Assembly (NCBI GenBank): GCA_964568825.1
Contig: CAZMSA010000005.1
Location: 1 to 55,456 of the forward strand
DNA: 55,456 nucleotides
DNA from: CAVVDT01 sp964568825
GTDB lineage: Bacteria; Pseudomonadota; Alphaproteobacteria; Rhizobiales; Aestuariivirgaceae
Reading direction: 5' to 3'
The position numbers and the translations under genes are program-made. This document shows, one piece after another, positions 10,553 through 18,366 of the stretch. Each line of letters starts with the position of its first letter. Position 1 is the first letter of the stretch. The notes beneath the pieces are model-generated. The model made no database searches. It was given only the letters and a program-made list of their open reading frames with translations, and was not told where the DNA came from.

Positions 10553-11941
10553 TTAACGATCTGATAACGATACCGCGATACGCCGTAAGCGGGCGATGAA
10601 AAATCCATCGAGGCTGCCACCGCCGTCAATGATTTGCCCGGGCAGGGTGCGTACGTCGCCGTTTCGATCGATGGCAGCTGCGAGACCGCCGATTTCAGCG
10701 GCGGTCACCGGAACGCGTTGGAATTGGCTGTTTTCCGCTAGAAATCGCAACACCTGTGCCTCGCCCTCTTCCGGTTCGAGCGAGCAGGTGCAGTAAACGA
10801 ATAGACCGCCGGGCCGCACCAGTCCGGCCGCATGGTCAAGGGCGCGGGCCTGAAGCCGGGCGAGGGCTGCGATGTCGGCCGCCTTGCGATGGTAAAGCAC
10901 GTCAGGGTTGCGCCGCGCCGTGCCGGTTGCCGAACAGGGCGCATCGAGCAGCACCGCGTCGAAGGCTTCCGGCGCTGCAAAGTGCAAGGCGTCAGTCACC
11001 GCGAGTTCGGCGTCGAGGTGCAGCCGCTCCAGGTTGTGGCGGACCTTCAACATGCGCGGCGCGGATATGTCGACGGCCGTCACTTGAGCGCCAGTTGCGG
11101 CAAGTTGCGCCGTCTTGCCGCCCGGTGCCGCGAAAAGGTCGAGGACCCTCTTGATCTTGAGATCGCCCAGCAATGCAACCGGGAGAGCCGCTGCGGCGTC
11201 TTGCACCCACCATTGACCTTCCCCGAAACCGGGAAGCGCGTCGATGGCACCGCGTGGTGCGTCGATCCTCAGGCTGCCGGTTGAAAGCACGCGCGCGCCC
11301 AGCCGTTCGGCCCAGACGGCGGCATCGTCCTTGACAGAGAGGTCGAGTGGCGGCTCGTTGAGCAATTCCGATGCGATGGCTGCAAAGGCCTCATTGCCCC
11401 AATTGGCCCGCCAGCGGGTGGAAAACGGGGCTGGAATGTTGATGGTGGATGCGGCGTTCCCATCCAGTGGTGTGCTGTCGGTCCGCCGCAGGACTGCGTT
11501 GACGAGGCCGGCCTGGTGTTGCGCCTTGCGATCCGCCTTGGCCTGGCGCACCGCAAGATCAATAGCCGCGTGAGCAGGTACCCGCATGTAGAGCAACTGG
11601 GCGGCGGCGGTAGCCAGGATGGCCCGCGTCAGCCCCGACTTGGCCGGCAGCGGCTTGTTCAGGTGTTGCTTGAGGGTGTGCTCGATTTCGCCCAGATGCC
11701 GCAGCGTTGCGGCGACAATGGCGCGGACAAGGGCCAGATCGGCGCCGGCAATGCCGCTGGCGGCGGTTTCTAGCGTCTCCTCCAGTTTTGCCCCATCCTC
11801 AATGACGGCACGAAACGCGGCGGTCGCGGCAACGCGTGCCGGCAATCCGGGCAAGGCCTGGCCGGAGGTCTTCTGCCTGTCGGGTCTTTCTGATCTCACC
11901 CCCATGGCCCGCGCTGGCGCCGCCGTCCGGCCATGGACCAT
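10553..11941 (-). CDS. rsmB: 16S rRNA (cytosine967-C5)-methyltransferase RsmB
   Basis: SAM-dependent methylation of C967 in 16S rRNA. 462 aa with an N-terminal NusB-like RNA-binding domain (about 30-180) and a C-terminal Rossmann methyltransferase domain. SAM-binding motif FAAPGGKTAQLAA is followed by VTAVDIS. The two mechanistic cysteines of the m5C enzymes sit in LLDAPCSATG and YCTCSLEPEEGE. The start is uncertain: the ATG at 11941 overlaps the end of htpX by 46 bp, while an internal ATG at 11905 overlaps by 10 bp; neither has a strong ribosome-binding site. Translational coupling to htpX is plausible. Confidence 0.93.
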   Translation of the reverse strand: MVHGRTAAPARAMGVRSERPDRQKTSGQALPGLPARVAATAAFRAVIEDGAKLEETLETAASGIAGADLALVRAIVAATLRHLGEIEHTLKQHLNKPLPAKSGLTRAILATAAAQLLYMRVPAHAAIDLAVRQAKADRKAQHQAGLVNAVLRRTDSTPLDGNAASTINIPAPFSTRWRANWGNEAFAAIASELLNEPPLDLSVKDDAAVWAERLGARVLSTGSLRIDAPRGAIDALPGFGEGQWWVQDAAAALPVALLGDLKIKRVLDLFAAPGGKTAQLAATGAQVTAVDISAPRMLKVRHNLERLHLDAELAVTDALHFAAPEAFDAVLLDAPCSATGTARRNPDVLYHRKAADIAALARLQARALDHAAGLVRPGGLFVYCTCSLEPEEGEAQVLRFLAENSQFQRVPVTAAEIGGLAAAIDRNGDVRTLPGQIIDGGGSLDGFFIARLRRIAVSLSDR

Positions 11942-12867
11942 GGCCCGGGTCGGGCCTCACCATCGGGGGCGGGGGCCTCATGACGCATGGGTATGGGTGC
12001 TGCCCTGTCCGTCGTTTTGCTGCTGCCCCACTCGGCTGCCAGTTGTTCGAGCGCCGCAATGCGGTTCTCGGTGGCCGGATGGGTGGTGAACAGGTTGTCC
12101 ATGCGCGCACCCGACAGGGGATTCATAATGAACATGTGGGCAGTCGCCGGATGGGCTTCTGCCTGCAGGTTTTCGGTACCATGGGCAGCCGCGTCGATCT
12201 TGGCGAGAGCCGAAGCCAGCCACAGCGGATGGCCACAAATTTCAGCGCCACCCCGATCGGCGGCATATTCGCGGGTGCGGCTTATCGCCATCTGCACCAG
12301 CATCGCGGCCAGCGGTGCGAGAATCATCATGGCGATGCTGCCGACAATCCCGAGGGGATTGTCACGACTGCGCCCGCCGAAAAACATGGCGAAATTGGCC
12401 AACATCGAAATGGCGCCCGCCAGGGTCGCCGTCATGGTCATGGTGAGCGTGTCGCGATTGCGGATATGGGTCAATTCATGGGAGATCACGCCGGCAAGTT
12501 CTTCGTGCGACAGACGCCGGATCAGTCCGGTCGTTGCGGCGACGGCGGCATTTTCGGGATTTCTGCCGGTGGCAAAGGCATTGGGCTGGTCCTCGTGCAT
12601 GAGGAACAGCTTGGGCATGGGCAGTCCCGCCCGCTGCGCCAGACCTTCCACCAGATGATAATATTCCGGCGCGGTGGCCGCATCGACCTGTTGGGCGCCA
12701 TACATCGACAGCACCATGCGGTCGGAATTCCACCAGGAAAAGACGTTCATGGCGATGGAAAAGGCAAGTGCAATGAGCATGCCCGCCTGACCGCCGATAA
12801 GGTAGCCGACGGCGAGGAACAGCCCAGTCAGTCCCGCCAGTAACAGGCCGGTACGCATGAAATTCAT
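11896..12867 (-). CDS. htpX: Protease HtpX homolog, membrane-bound zinc metalloprotease
   Basis: Inner-membrane M48 metalloprotease that degrades misfolded membrane proteins. 323 aa from the ATG at 12867; the frame is open further upstream but the family N-terminus MNFMRTGLLLAG is clear. Two N-terminal membrane segments (about 5-22 and 27-45), then the zinc motif HELTH (His130-Glu131-His134), two further hydrophobic segments (about 145-205) and the third ligand in TREYAADRGGAE. The C-terminal 30 residues are proline/arginine rich and overlap the rsmB start region. It is divergent from the DUF1674 gene. Confidence 0.93.
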   Translation of the reverse strand: MNFMRTGLLLAGLTGLFLAVGYLIGGQAGMLIALAFSIAMNVFSWWNSDRMVLSMYGAQQVDAATAPEYYHLVEGLAQRAGLPMPKLFLMHEDQPNAFATGRNPENAAVAATTGLIRRLSHEELAGVISHELTHIRNRDTLTMTMTATLAGAISMLANFAMFFGGRSRDNPLGIVGSIAMMILAPLAAMLVQMAISRTREYAADRGGAEICGHPLWLASALAKIDAAAHGTENLQAEAHPATAHMFIMNPLSGARMDNLFTTHPATENRIAALEQLAAEWGSSKTTDRAAPIPMRHEAPAPDGEARPGPWSMAGRRRQRGPWG

Positions 12868-12969
12868 GGCTTCGCAGCCTCCTAAGCTGCCCGCGACCGC
12901 TTGATTGCTGCTCGCTCTGCCCCCTATATGAGGGGGTTCGAAGATGACTTCAACAAGACCTTGGAGATC

Positions 12970-13164
12970 ATGGAACCCGACGAGAAGGCCAGGACCCGAG
13001 CCGACAACCTGAAAGCGGCAGCTCGCCGCGCACTCGCTGAAGCGGCTGCCCGCCGGCAAGCATCGGGCGAGGTGGCAAAACCGCGCGAAATCGGCGGTCC
13101 CGCCGGACCCGAGCCCACCCGCTATGGCGACTGGGAGCGCAAGGGCATCGCCAGCGACTTCTGA
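12970..13164 (+). CDS. DUF1674 domain protein (SDHAF4-like succinate dehydrogenase assembly factor)
   Basis: Small protein, 64 aa from the ATG at 12970. It carries the DUF1674 hallmark near the C-terminus, GGPAGPEPTRYGDWERKG followed by IASDF, after an alanine-rich charged helix. The eukaryotic relative SDHAF4 binds flavinylated SdhA and assists complex II assembly; transfer of that role to bacterial members is inference. Another in-frame ATG at 12928 would add 14 residues. Neither start has a good Shine-Dalgarno at normal spacing (GGAG ends 3 nt before 12970). It is divergent from htpX, with the peroxidase gene following closely. Confidence 0.85.
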   Translation: MEPDEKARTRADNLKAAARRALAEAAARRQASGEVAKPREIGGPAGPEPTRYGDWERKGIASDF

Positions 13165-13192
13165 AAACGCAAGACAAGGAATGGCTCCGAGT

Positions 13193-13768
13193 ATGACCAA
13201 TGGCATGACCGCAACGACCGCCCTCGACATCGAGCCGGAAGTCCCGCTCACGGAGCGGCAGGAGAAATACTTCGGCGTGTGTGAGGAAAAACTCGGCTTC
13301 GTGCCGAATGTCCTCAAGGCCTACGCATTCAATCCGGTGAAGCTGCAAGCCTTCATGGATATGTACAATGACCTGATGTTGGGGGACTCAGGGCTGACTA
13401 AGCTGGAACGCGAGATGATCGCGGTCGCAGTTTCCAGCTCCAATCACTGCTATTATTGCCTGACCGCCCACGGCGCCGCGGTGCGCAAATTGTCCGGTTG
13501 CCCGGAACTGGGCGAGCAGATGGTCATGAACTACCGGGCCGCACCGCTCGATCGGCGCCAAAAGGCGATGTTCGATTTCGCCCACAAGCTCACCGTCGAC
13601 CCCGCCAGCGTCGTGGAGGCCGACCGCGCCGCCCTCCGGGAATGCGGATTTTCCGATCGCGATATCTGGGACATCGCTTCCGTTGCCTCGTTCTTCAACA
13701 TGTCGAACCGTATGGCCGCGGCTGTCGACATGCGACCCAACGACGACTATCACGCCATGGCCCGCTGA
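13193..13768 (+). CDS. Peroxidase-related enzyme, AhpD / carboxymuconolactone decarboxylase fold
   Basis: 191-aa all-helical AhpD-like protein. The redox motif SSNHCYYCLTAHG supplies Cys86, Cys89 and His93, the arrangement used by alkylhydroperoxidases. Length and the N-terminal PLTERQEKYFGVCEEKLGF segment fit the uncharacterised peroxidase-related subfamily (about 190 aa). AAGGA at 13176-13180 precedes ATGs at 13181 (too close) and 13193 (12 nt); 13193 is preferred. It follows the DUF1674 gene by 28 bp and precedes the lyase-like gene by 18 bp, so the three may be cotranscribed. Confidence 0.85.
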   Translation: MTNGMTATTALDIEPEVPLTERQEKYFGVCEEKLGFVPNVLKAYAFNPVKLQAFMDMYNDLMLGDSGLTKLEREMIAVAVSSSNHCYYCLTAHGAAVRKLSGCPELGEQMVMNYRAAPLDRRQKAMFDFAHKLTVDPASVVEADRAALRECGFSDRDIWDIASVASFFNMSNRMAAAVDMRPNDDYHAMAR

Positions 13769-13786
13769 CGGCAAAGAGCACCCGAT

Positions 13787-15259
13787 ATGACTGTCACGAT
13801 TGCCAGTCGCCGCGATATCACTCTCGAGGCGGTGCTGAGGGTCGCGTGGAAGGGCGAGGGGGTGACCCTGGCGCCTTCGTCGATCGAGGCGATGCAGGCG
13901 GCGCGGGCGCGGTTCATGCGGCTGATCGACGATCCCGACATTGTTATATACGGCGTGACCTCCGGTTATGGCCAGTATGCCAAAGTCCGCCTCAAGCCCG
14001 ACGAACGCATGGCGCATGCCCGCCGGCCTCCGGTGGCGGCCGCGGCCTCCTGGGGCGATCCCCTGCCGGAACGGGTGACGCGGACCATCGTGCTAGCAAG
14101 GCTTGCCAATTTCGTGGGGGGCCACGCCGGGATTTCGCCGCATGTTGCTGAGGCTGTTGCTGCCATGCTCGATGGGCAGGCGTTGCCGCAAGTGCCGGCA
14201 CGCGGTCAGGGCGGGGCGGGCGAGATCCTGTCGTTATCCCATCTCTTTGTCGATCTTGCCCGTTCGGTGGAGCTGGCGGAGAAAGACTCGCTTTGCCTCA
14301 TCAACGGCTCGCCCGCAGCCAGCGCGCTGATTGCCGATGCCGCGCTGGCGGCTGCACGGCGGATCGACCTGACGGCGCAGGTCCTGGCTTATGCCGTGGA
14401 GGCTTTCAACGTACCGCTTACCCACTTTTCGCCCTGGCTCGATGACTTTTGGAACAATGCCGCCGATGCCTGGGCGCTGGCACGGTTGCGGCAATTACTT
14501 GGATCCCCAGAAGGGCCCCCACGCCGCCCCTACCAGGCCCCGGTCAGCTTTCGCGTCCTGCCGCGCATCCTCGGCCAGGCGCGCCGCGCCTCTAGGATGG
14601 CAGAGGAGGTGGCGGCCGAATCGCTGGCCGCGGTCAGTGACAATCCGGTGATCGTTCCTCCCGATGATGACCATCCGCTAGGTCAGGCCTTTTCGACCGG
14701 CGGTTATCACAACGCCCAGGCGCCGATGGCCATGGATGGTCTCACGGCGGCCTACGCTAACCTGTGCATCCTGGCCGAGCGCTATTCCGCCAAGCTCCTC
14801 GACCCTGCCCTTTCGCTTCTCGGCGAGATCAGCAGAGTGGACGGTCACGCCTACCTTGGGTGCCTGCCCATGGCGGTGACCGGCTATGAAGAGGAAATTC
14901 GCACGCTCACGCAGGCGACGCTGCTGCCGGGCAGCGAGTCCGGCGGTTTCGGCCAGAACGATCTGGCTTCACCGGTGTTTCTCGCTTGGTCGAAGCAGGA
15001 ACGGGCAGGCGTTCTGCTGGAATCGGCGCTTGCCGCCTTGTGTCCCATAGCAGCAAGGGCGTTTGCCGTCAGCGGTCGGCCGGTGCCGGAAGGACTCAAG
15101 CCGCTGGCCCGCCTGATCGCCGAGACAGTTCCCGATTACGAGGACGCCTCGCTCGGGCAGCCGACCGGCGAACTGGCGCAGTTGCTGCGCGAGGCGATCT
15201 ATTCCAGCGACTTGTCCGAGGGTAGCTTGGAGATATCGACCTCCGGGTTGGGCGTATAG
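13787..15259 (+). CDS. Aromatic amino acid lyase (HAL/PAL family) homolog lacking the canonical MIO triad
   Basis: 490-aa member of the histidine/phenylalanine ammonia-lyase family. The family deaminates an aromatic amino acid using a cofactor (MIO) that forms from an Ala-Ser-Gly triad inside GSVGASGDLAPLSH. Here the aligned stretch at residues 140-152 reads GQGGAGEILSLSH: one residue shorter and with no serine of the triad. Other family marks remain, including the active-site tyrosine loop IYGVTSGYG (Tyr55), NGSPAASALIAD, SFRVLPRILGQ and AVSDNPVIVPPDD. The codons read cleanly, so a simple frameshift does not explain it. Either the protein is MIO-independent, a pseudoenzyme, or forms the cofactor differently. 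The last 61 bp overlap the convergent lipoprotein gene. Confidence 0.85.
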   Translation: MTVTIASRRDITLEAVLRVAWKGEGVTLAPSSIEAMQAARARFMRLIDDPDIVIYGVTSGYGQYAKVRLKPDERMAHARRPPVAAAASWGDPLPERVTRTIVLARLANFVGGHAGISPHVAEAVAAMLDGQALPQVPARGQGGAGEILSLSHLFVDLARSVELAEKDSLCLINGSPAASALIADAALAAARRIDLTAQVLAYAVEAFNVPLTHFSPWLDDFWNNAADAWALARLRQLLGSPEGPPRRPYQAPVSFRVLPRILGQARRASRMAEEVAAESLAAVSDNPVIVPPDDDHPLGQAFSTGGYHNAQAPMAMDGLTAAYANLCILAERYSAKLLDPALSLLGEISRVDGHAYLGCLPMAVTGYEEEIRTLTQATLLPGSESGGFGQNDLASPVFLAWSKQERAGVLLESALAALCPIAARAFAVSGRPVPEGLKPLARLIAETVPDYEDASLGQPTGELAQLLREAIYSSDLSEGSLEISTSGLGV

Positions 15260-15693
15260 CCCGGCCCCAGCACCAGCGGCTTGTCGGGCATCGTCCTCTG
15301 GTCGACGTCGGTGTAAAAGGACTTGTCATAACTGGCGAGGACCTTGGCGGCGCCGGGTTCGATGACGCGCAATTCGACCTTGTATTTGTGATCCTTGACG
15401 ATGCCGTGCAGTGCTGGTGTCCTGAAGGTGTATTGCAACATGCCGGTCTTCGCCGGCTGGCGCGCGATGAAGGGCTGATCGGAGCCCGGCACTTCGAAAC
15501 GCGCCTCGATCAAAGAGCCTTCGGGAATGCCCCTCCTGGGCTTGGCCACGAAGCCGTAAAAGGCCTCGCCGATGCGATAGTTGAAGATGAAGCCACCGCC
15601 TGCGAAGCTGAGATAGGGCCGGTCGTCCTTTTCATTGCAGCCTGCAAGGGCGAGCGCCAGGGTGAGGGTGAGCAGGAAAGACAAGGCACGCAT
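15199..15693 (-). CDS. Putative lipoprotein of unknown function
   Basis: 164 aa. The N-terminus is a classical lipoprotein signal: charged start, leucine-rich core and lipobox L-A-G-C with Cys19. The mature part is mostly beta-rich with no domain I recognise; PYLSFAGGGFIFNYRIGEAFYGFV and the C-terminal LVLGPGYTPNPEVDISKLP are its most distinctive stretches. It begins 3 bp after the stop of the broken livH-like gene on the same strand, so the two were probably cotranscribed. Its 3' end overlaps the lyase homolog on the other strand by 61 bp. Confidence 0.8.
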   Translation of the reverse strand: MRALSFLLTLTLALALAGCNEKDDRPYLSFAGGGFIFNYRIGEAFYGFVAKPRRGIPEGSLIEARFEVPGSDQPFIARQPAKTGMLQYTFRTPALHGIVKDHKYKVELRVIEPGAAKVLASYDKSFYTDVDQRTMPDKPLVLGPGYTPNPEVDISKLPSDKSLE

Positions 15694-15696
15694 GTT

Positions 15697-16625
15697 TCAC
15701 CTCGCACGATCTGGCTGATCGACGCGCAATGGCCGGCCGACAAGGCCGTCGGGGCGCAGCATCAGCACCAGAATTATAACACCGAAGACCACGACATCGC
15801 GGTAATTGATGTCGAAGGCAGCCTGCCAGCCGGTCTCAAGAGCCGCCAACAGCACGGCGCCAGCGATGGCGCCGGATATGGTGCCGAAGCAGCCGATAAT
15901 GCCTGCAAACAAGGCCTTGAGGGCCAGCATCAGCCCCATGGTAAAGTTCACCCCGCTGTAGCGGACAGTGAGTATACCGCCGGCGGCGGCCGCAAATCCG
16001 CCAGCCGATGCAAATGTGATGGCAATCACCCGGCCGACATTGATACCACTGAGAGCAGCCAGCCCGGCATCCTCGCTCACCGCCCGCCACCAGCGCCCGG
16101 CTGGGGTCAGGCGCATGAACCCGAGGAGCAAAAGGCACAGGAAAACGGCCAGTGCCACGGCCGTCAGCGACATGGCGCTGGCCCGCACCTCAAAGCCCGA
16201 CAACTCGAAGGAAAGCCCAGCGTTGGGAAAATAGGGTGACAGCCATTGATCGCGCCCGTTTGAGGTAAGGCGCAGTACTTCCTGCACCACGATTGACAGA
16301 CCAATGGAGGCGATCATTAGCGCTTGGCTCGGCTTGCCGACAAGCGGGACCACCATGGTACGGTGGATGACAAAGGCCAGCGCCATGGTTGCGGCCCCGC
16401 TGCGGCGAAGGCCAGGAGAATCTGAGTATAATCACGAAAATCGAAAACCAACGCCAGCAAGGCGACGTACAACGCACAAAATGAAGCGTAGGTGGCAAGA
16501 TCGCCAAGCGTGAAGACGATCCGCCGGGTCACGGCATGCACCAGCGCGAAGGCGACCGCCAGCAGCACATAGACGGCGGCCAGCGCCAGTCCGTTGAGTA
16601 TCTGCTGAACGATATAGCCGGCCAT
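15697..16625 (-). pseudogene. Branched-chain amino acid ABC permease (LivH type), frameshifted
   Basis: Homology to LivH-type inner-membrane permeases runs through two overlapping minus-strand frames: residues 1 to about 75 from the ATG at 16625 (MAGYIVQQILNGLALAAVYV...) and the rest in a second frame ending at 15697 (LMIASIGLSIVVQEVLRL, GGILTVRYSGVNFTMG, LMLRPDGLVGRP). The frame change falls at a C4 run on the plus strand (16395-16398); one more base there would join ...LAFAAAG to ATMALAFV without loss. This is either a true frameshift or a homopolymer sequencing error. No livM, livG, livF or livJ gene is adjacent, so even a repaired copy would be an orphan permease. Confidence 0.85.
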
Positions 16626-16662
16626 GGAAACTCCACATGATGCGCCGGAGCGTATATTTGAC

Positions 16663-16692
16663 TTGACGATCTATATCAGGTTTGATCGTCAA
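16663..16692. promoter_or_regulatory. Perfect inverted repeat between livH and the CGNR regulator, candidate operator
   Basis: TTGACGATC (16663-16671) and its exact reverse complement GATCGTCAA (16684-16692) are separated by a 12-bp AT-rich spacer. The half-sites are 21 bp apart centre to centre, two helical turns, as expected for a dimeric regulator on one DNA face. The site lies in the 90-bp divergent gap, 24 bp before the CGNR start and 38 bp before livH. Autoregulation by the CGNR protein is inference. Confidence 0.6.
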
Positions 16693-16715
16693 AGATAAGA
16701 TGGAAATCGCCACCT

Positions 16716-17282
16716 GTGACCCAGCCGTCATCACCGCTTGCCTTTGCTTGGGAAGACCATCACTTCGTTGCGGGCTCGCCGGCGCTTGATTTTGCCAATT
16801 CCGTGGTCTATCGCTTCGACGCCCGCCGCCGTAAGGATCGTTTCCGCACCACCTCCGACGTAGATGCCTGGGCGGCGGCGGCCGGCCTGAAGATTGCGCC
16901 GCTGGTGCCGGAGGACCTTCATGACGTCATCGTGGTGCGCGAGGCCATCGATCGCTTTTATCGGCCGTCGCCAGAGGCTGAATTATTCGCGGCCTGGCAG
17001 CAATTGGTCCGGCTCTATGCCCGGCATATCGGCGGGCTGGAGACAACGCCAATGCCCGGCCTTCTTGCCGTAATGCTGGATGAGGCAGTTGCTCTCAGAT
17101 TTTCGTCATGGATGGTGCGGGTCAAGGCCTGTGGCGGTTGCGGCTGGCTGTTCATCGACCGCACCCGCAACAACTCCAAACGCTGGTGTATTTCGGCCTT
17201 GTGCGGCAACCGTGCCAAGGCGCGCCGTCATTACCACAAGAAAAAATCGGGGATGATGCTAAAGGCGGACGCTGGCGGGTGA
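16716..17282 (+). CDS. CGNR zinc finger (ABATE domain) putative transcriptional regulator
   Basis: 188 aa. N-terminal ABATE-type domain (about 20-130, starting FVAGSPALDFANSVV) and a C-terminal CGNR zinc finger: Cys-Gly-Gly-Cys in VKACGGCGWLFIDRTRN, then the second pair in RWC...LCGNRAKARRHY. Family members are predicted stress-linked or catabolic regulators; ligands are unknown. The start is a GTG; the nearby ATG at 16700 is out of frame. The divergent inverted repeat upstream makes it a likely regulator of the livH/lipoprotein unit. Its last 24 bp overlap the end of the C45 gene on the other strand. Confidence 0.88.
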   Translation: MTQPSSPLAFAWEDHHFVAGSPALDFANSVVYRFDARRRKDRFRTTSDVDAWAAAAGLKIAPLVPEDLHDVIVVREAIDRFYRPSPEAELFAAWQQLVRLYARHIGGLETTPMPGLLAVMLDEAVALRFSSWMVRVKACGGCGWLFIDRTRNNSKRWCISALCGNRAKARRHYHKKKSGMMLKADAGG

Positions 17283-18287
17283 ACTGCCGGGGTGGTTGGG
17301 GGTCGCGCTGTCATGCGCCATCAGGTAGTGCACCAGTCTGTGAGCATCGGTAAAGCTTTCAAGCGGCAAGGGCCAGTGGAGACCCGGCCACAGCAGATCC
17401 ATATGGCGTGAGCGTGGTGTGTAGATGCTGGTGAACAGCGTGCCAAAGCCGCGCTTATACTGGGTCGAGTGGAGCGGCGGTTTGAGAAATCCCGCAACCA
17501 GATCGGGGCCTGATGGCTTGTGCTCCATCAATTGACGCAGCAAGAAGCGCTCACGCTCCACCGAAGCGGTAGCAAGGGCGTGGCTGGCCCATTCGACACG
17601 CCGCTGATGGTTAGTCGAGACCGTGGCCGATGAGATATGGGGGGCGCGGTCGGGCGCCAGATAGACCGTGCCGCAACGTCCTTGCAGGTCGAGGGCGGTG
17701 ACGTTGTAGGACATGTGGCAGGGAATGCGGCCGAGTGCATTGAGGGCTTCAGGCGCCGCGGTGCAGGTTTCCAGCACATAGCGCAGGATGATCGGCACGC
17801 CGAACCCCGGTCCCACCGCCCGCCGCCCGCCGAAGGTGAGGGATAAAACGAGGCCGTCCTCGTTCATGCCATCGGTGAGGCCGACGAGGCAGTCGGACAT
17901 TCCGATGACCCGGCGACCCAGCCAAGCCGTCTTCAGCGCCACCGCATCGAAGGCATCGGGGCTGTAATCATAATTGCGCACCAGGAACGGCGGCTCTCCG
18001 GGCCATACTGCCTGGGAGCAGCCGGAAAGATAAGGTGGCGGCTTGTAGAGGGACAAAAAGCGCGCCTCGAGGTCGCCGCCGCCCGCCAGTTCGCACAGTT
18101 TCTCATAGGCGGGCACGAATTCCGGCATGTGCTTTTCGAGCGCCTGGGTGCATTCGTGGTAGGTGGCGCGATTGTCGATGGCATCTTTCAGGTACCAGGC
18201 TCGATAAGCCGGCCACAGGCGGTTGAACAACGCCTGCCACTTGGCTCCTGGGCGGGTTTCCGAAATTGCCTCGAATCTGATTTCCAT
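17259..18287 (-). CDS. C45 family peptidase / acyl-CoA:6-APA acyltransferase-like Ntn hydrolase
   Basis: 342 aa from the ATG at 18287 (an alternative ATG at 18317 adds 10 residues; neither has a good ribosome-binding site). The family matures autocatalytically to expose an N-terminal nucleophile cysteine. Here the expected site is SGC-SQAVW at Cys90, followed by the characteristic PFLVRNYDYSPD and GMSDCLVGLTDGMNEDGLVLSL. The fungal archetype exchanges side chains of penicillins; bacterial members act on varied amides. The gene starts 80 bp downstream of the large decarboxylase on the same strand, hinting at a joint role, for example acylating or hydrolysing an amine product; this is inference. 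Confidence 0.82.
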   Translation of the reverse strand: MEIRFEAISETRPGAKWQALFNRLWPAYRAWYLKDAIDNRATYHECTQALEKHMPEFVPAYEKLCELAGGGDLEARFLSLYKPPPYLSGCSQAVWPGEPPFLVRNYDYSPDAFDAVALKTAWLGRRVIGMSDCLVGLTDGMNEDGLVLSLTFGGRRAVGPGFGVPIILRYVLETCTAAPEALNALGRIPCHMSYNVTALDLQGRCGTVYLAPDRAPHISSATVSTNHQRRVEWASHALATASVERERFLLRQLMEHKPSGPDLVAGFLKPPLHSTQYKRGFGTLFTSIYTPRSRHMDLLWPGLHWPLPLESFTDAHRLVHYLMAHDSATPNHPGSSPASVRL

Positions 18288-18366
18288 TGCCGTTGCCTGC
18301 CCGATCCCCTCCTGCATCAGGCGGCACCATACTTGGGAGGCGTCCGCCTGGACAACAGGGTACCGC

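Noticed and set aside
12868..13317. N-terminal extension of htpX to 13317
   Set aside because: The extension covers the divergent DUF1674 gene on the other strand and lacks membrane character; the family start is at 12867.
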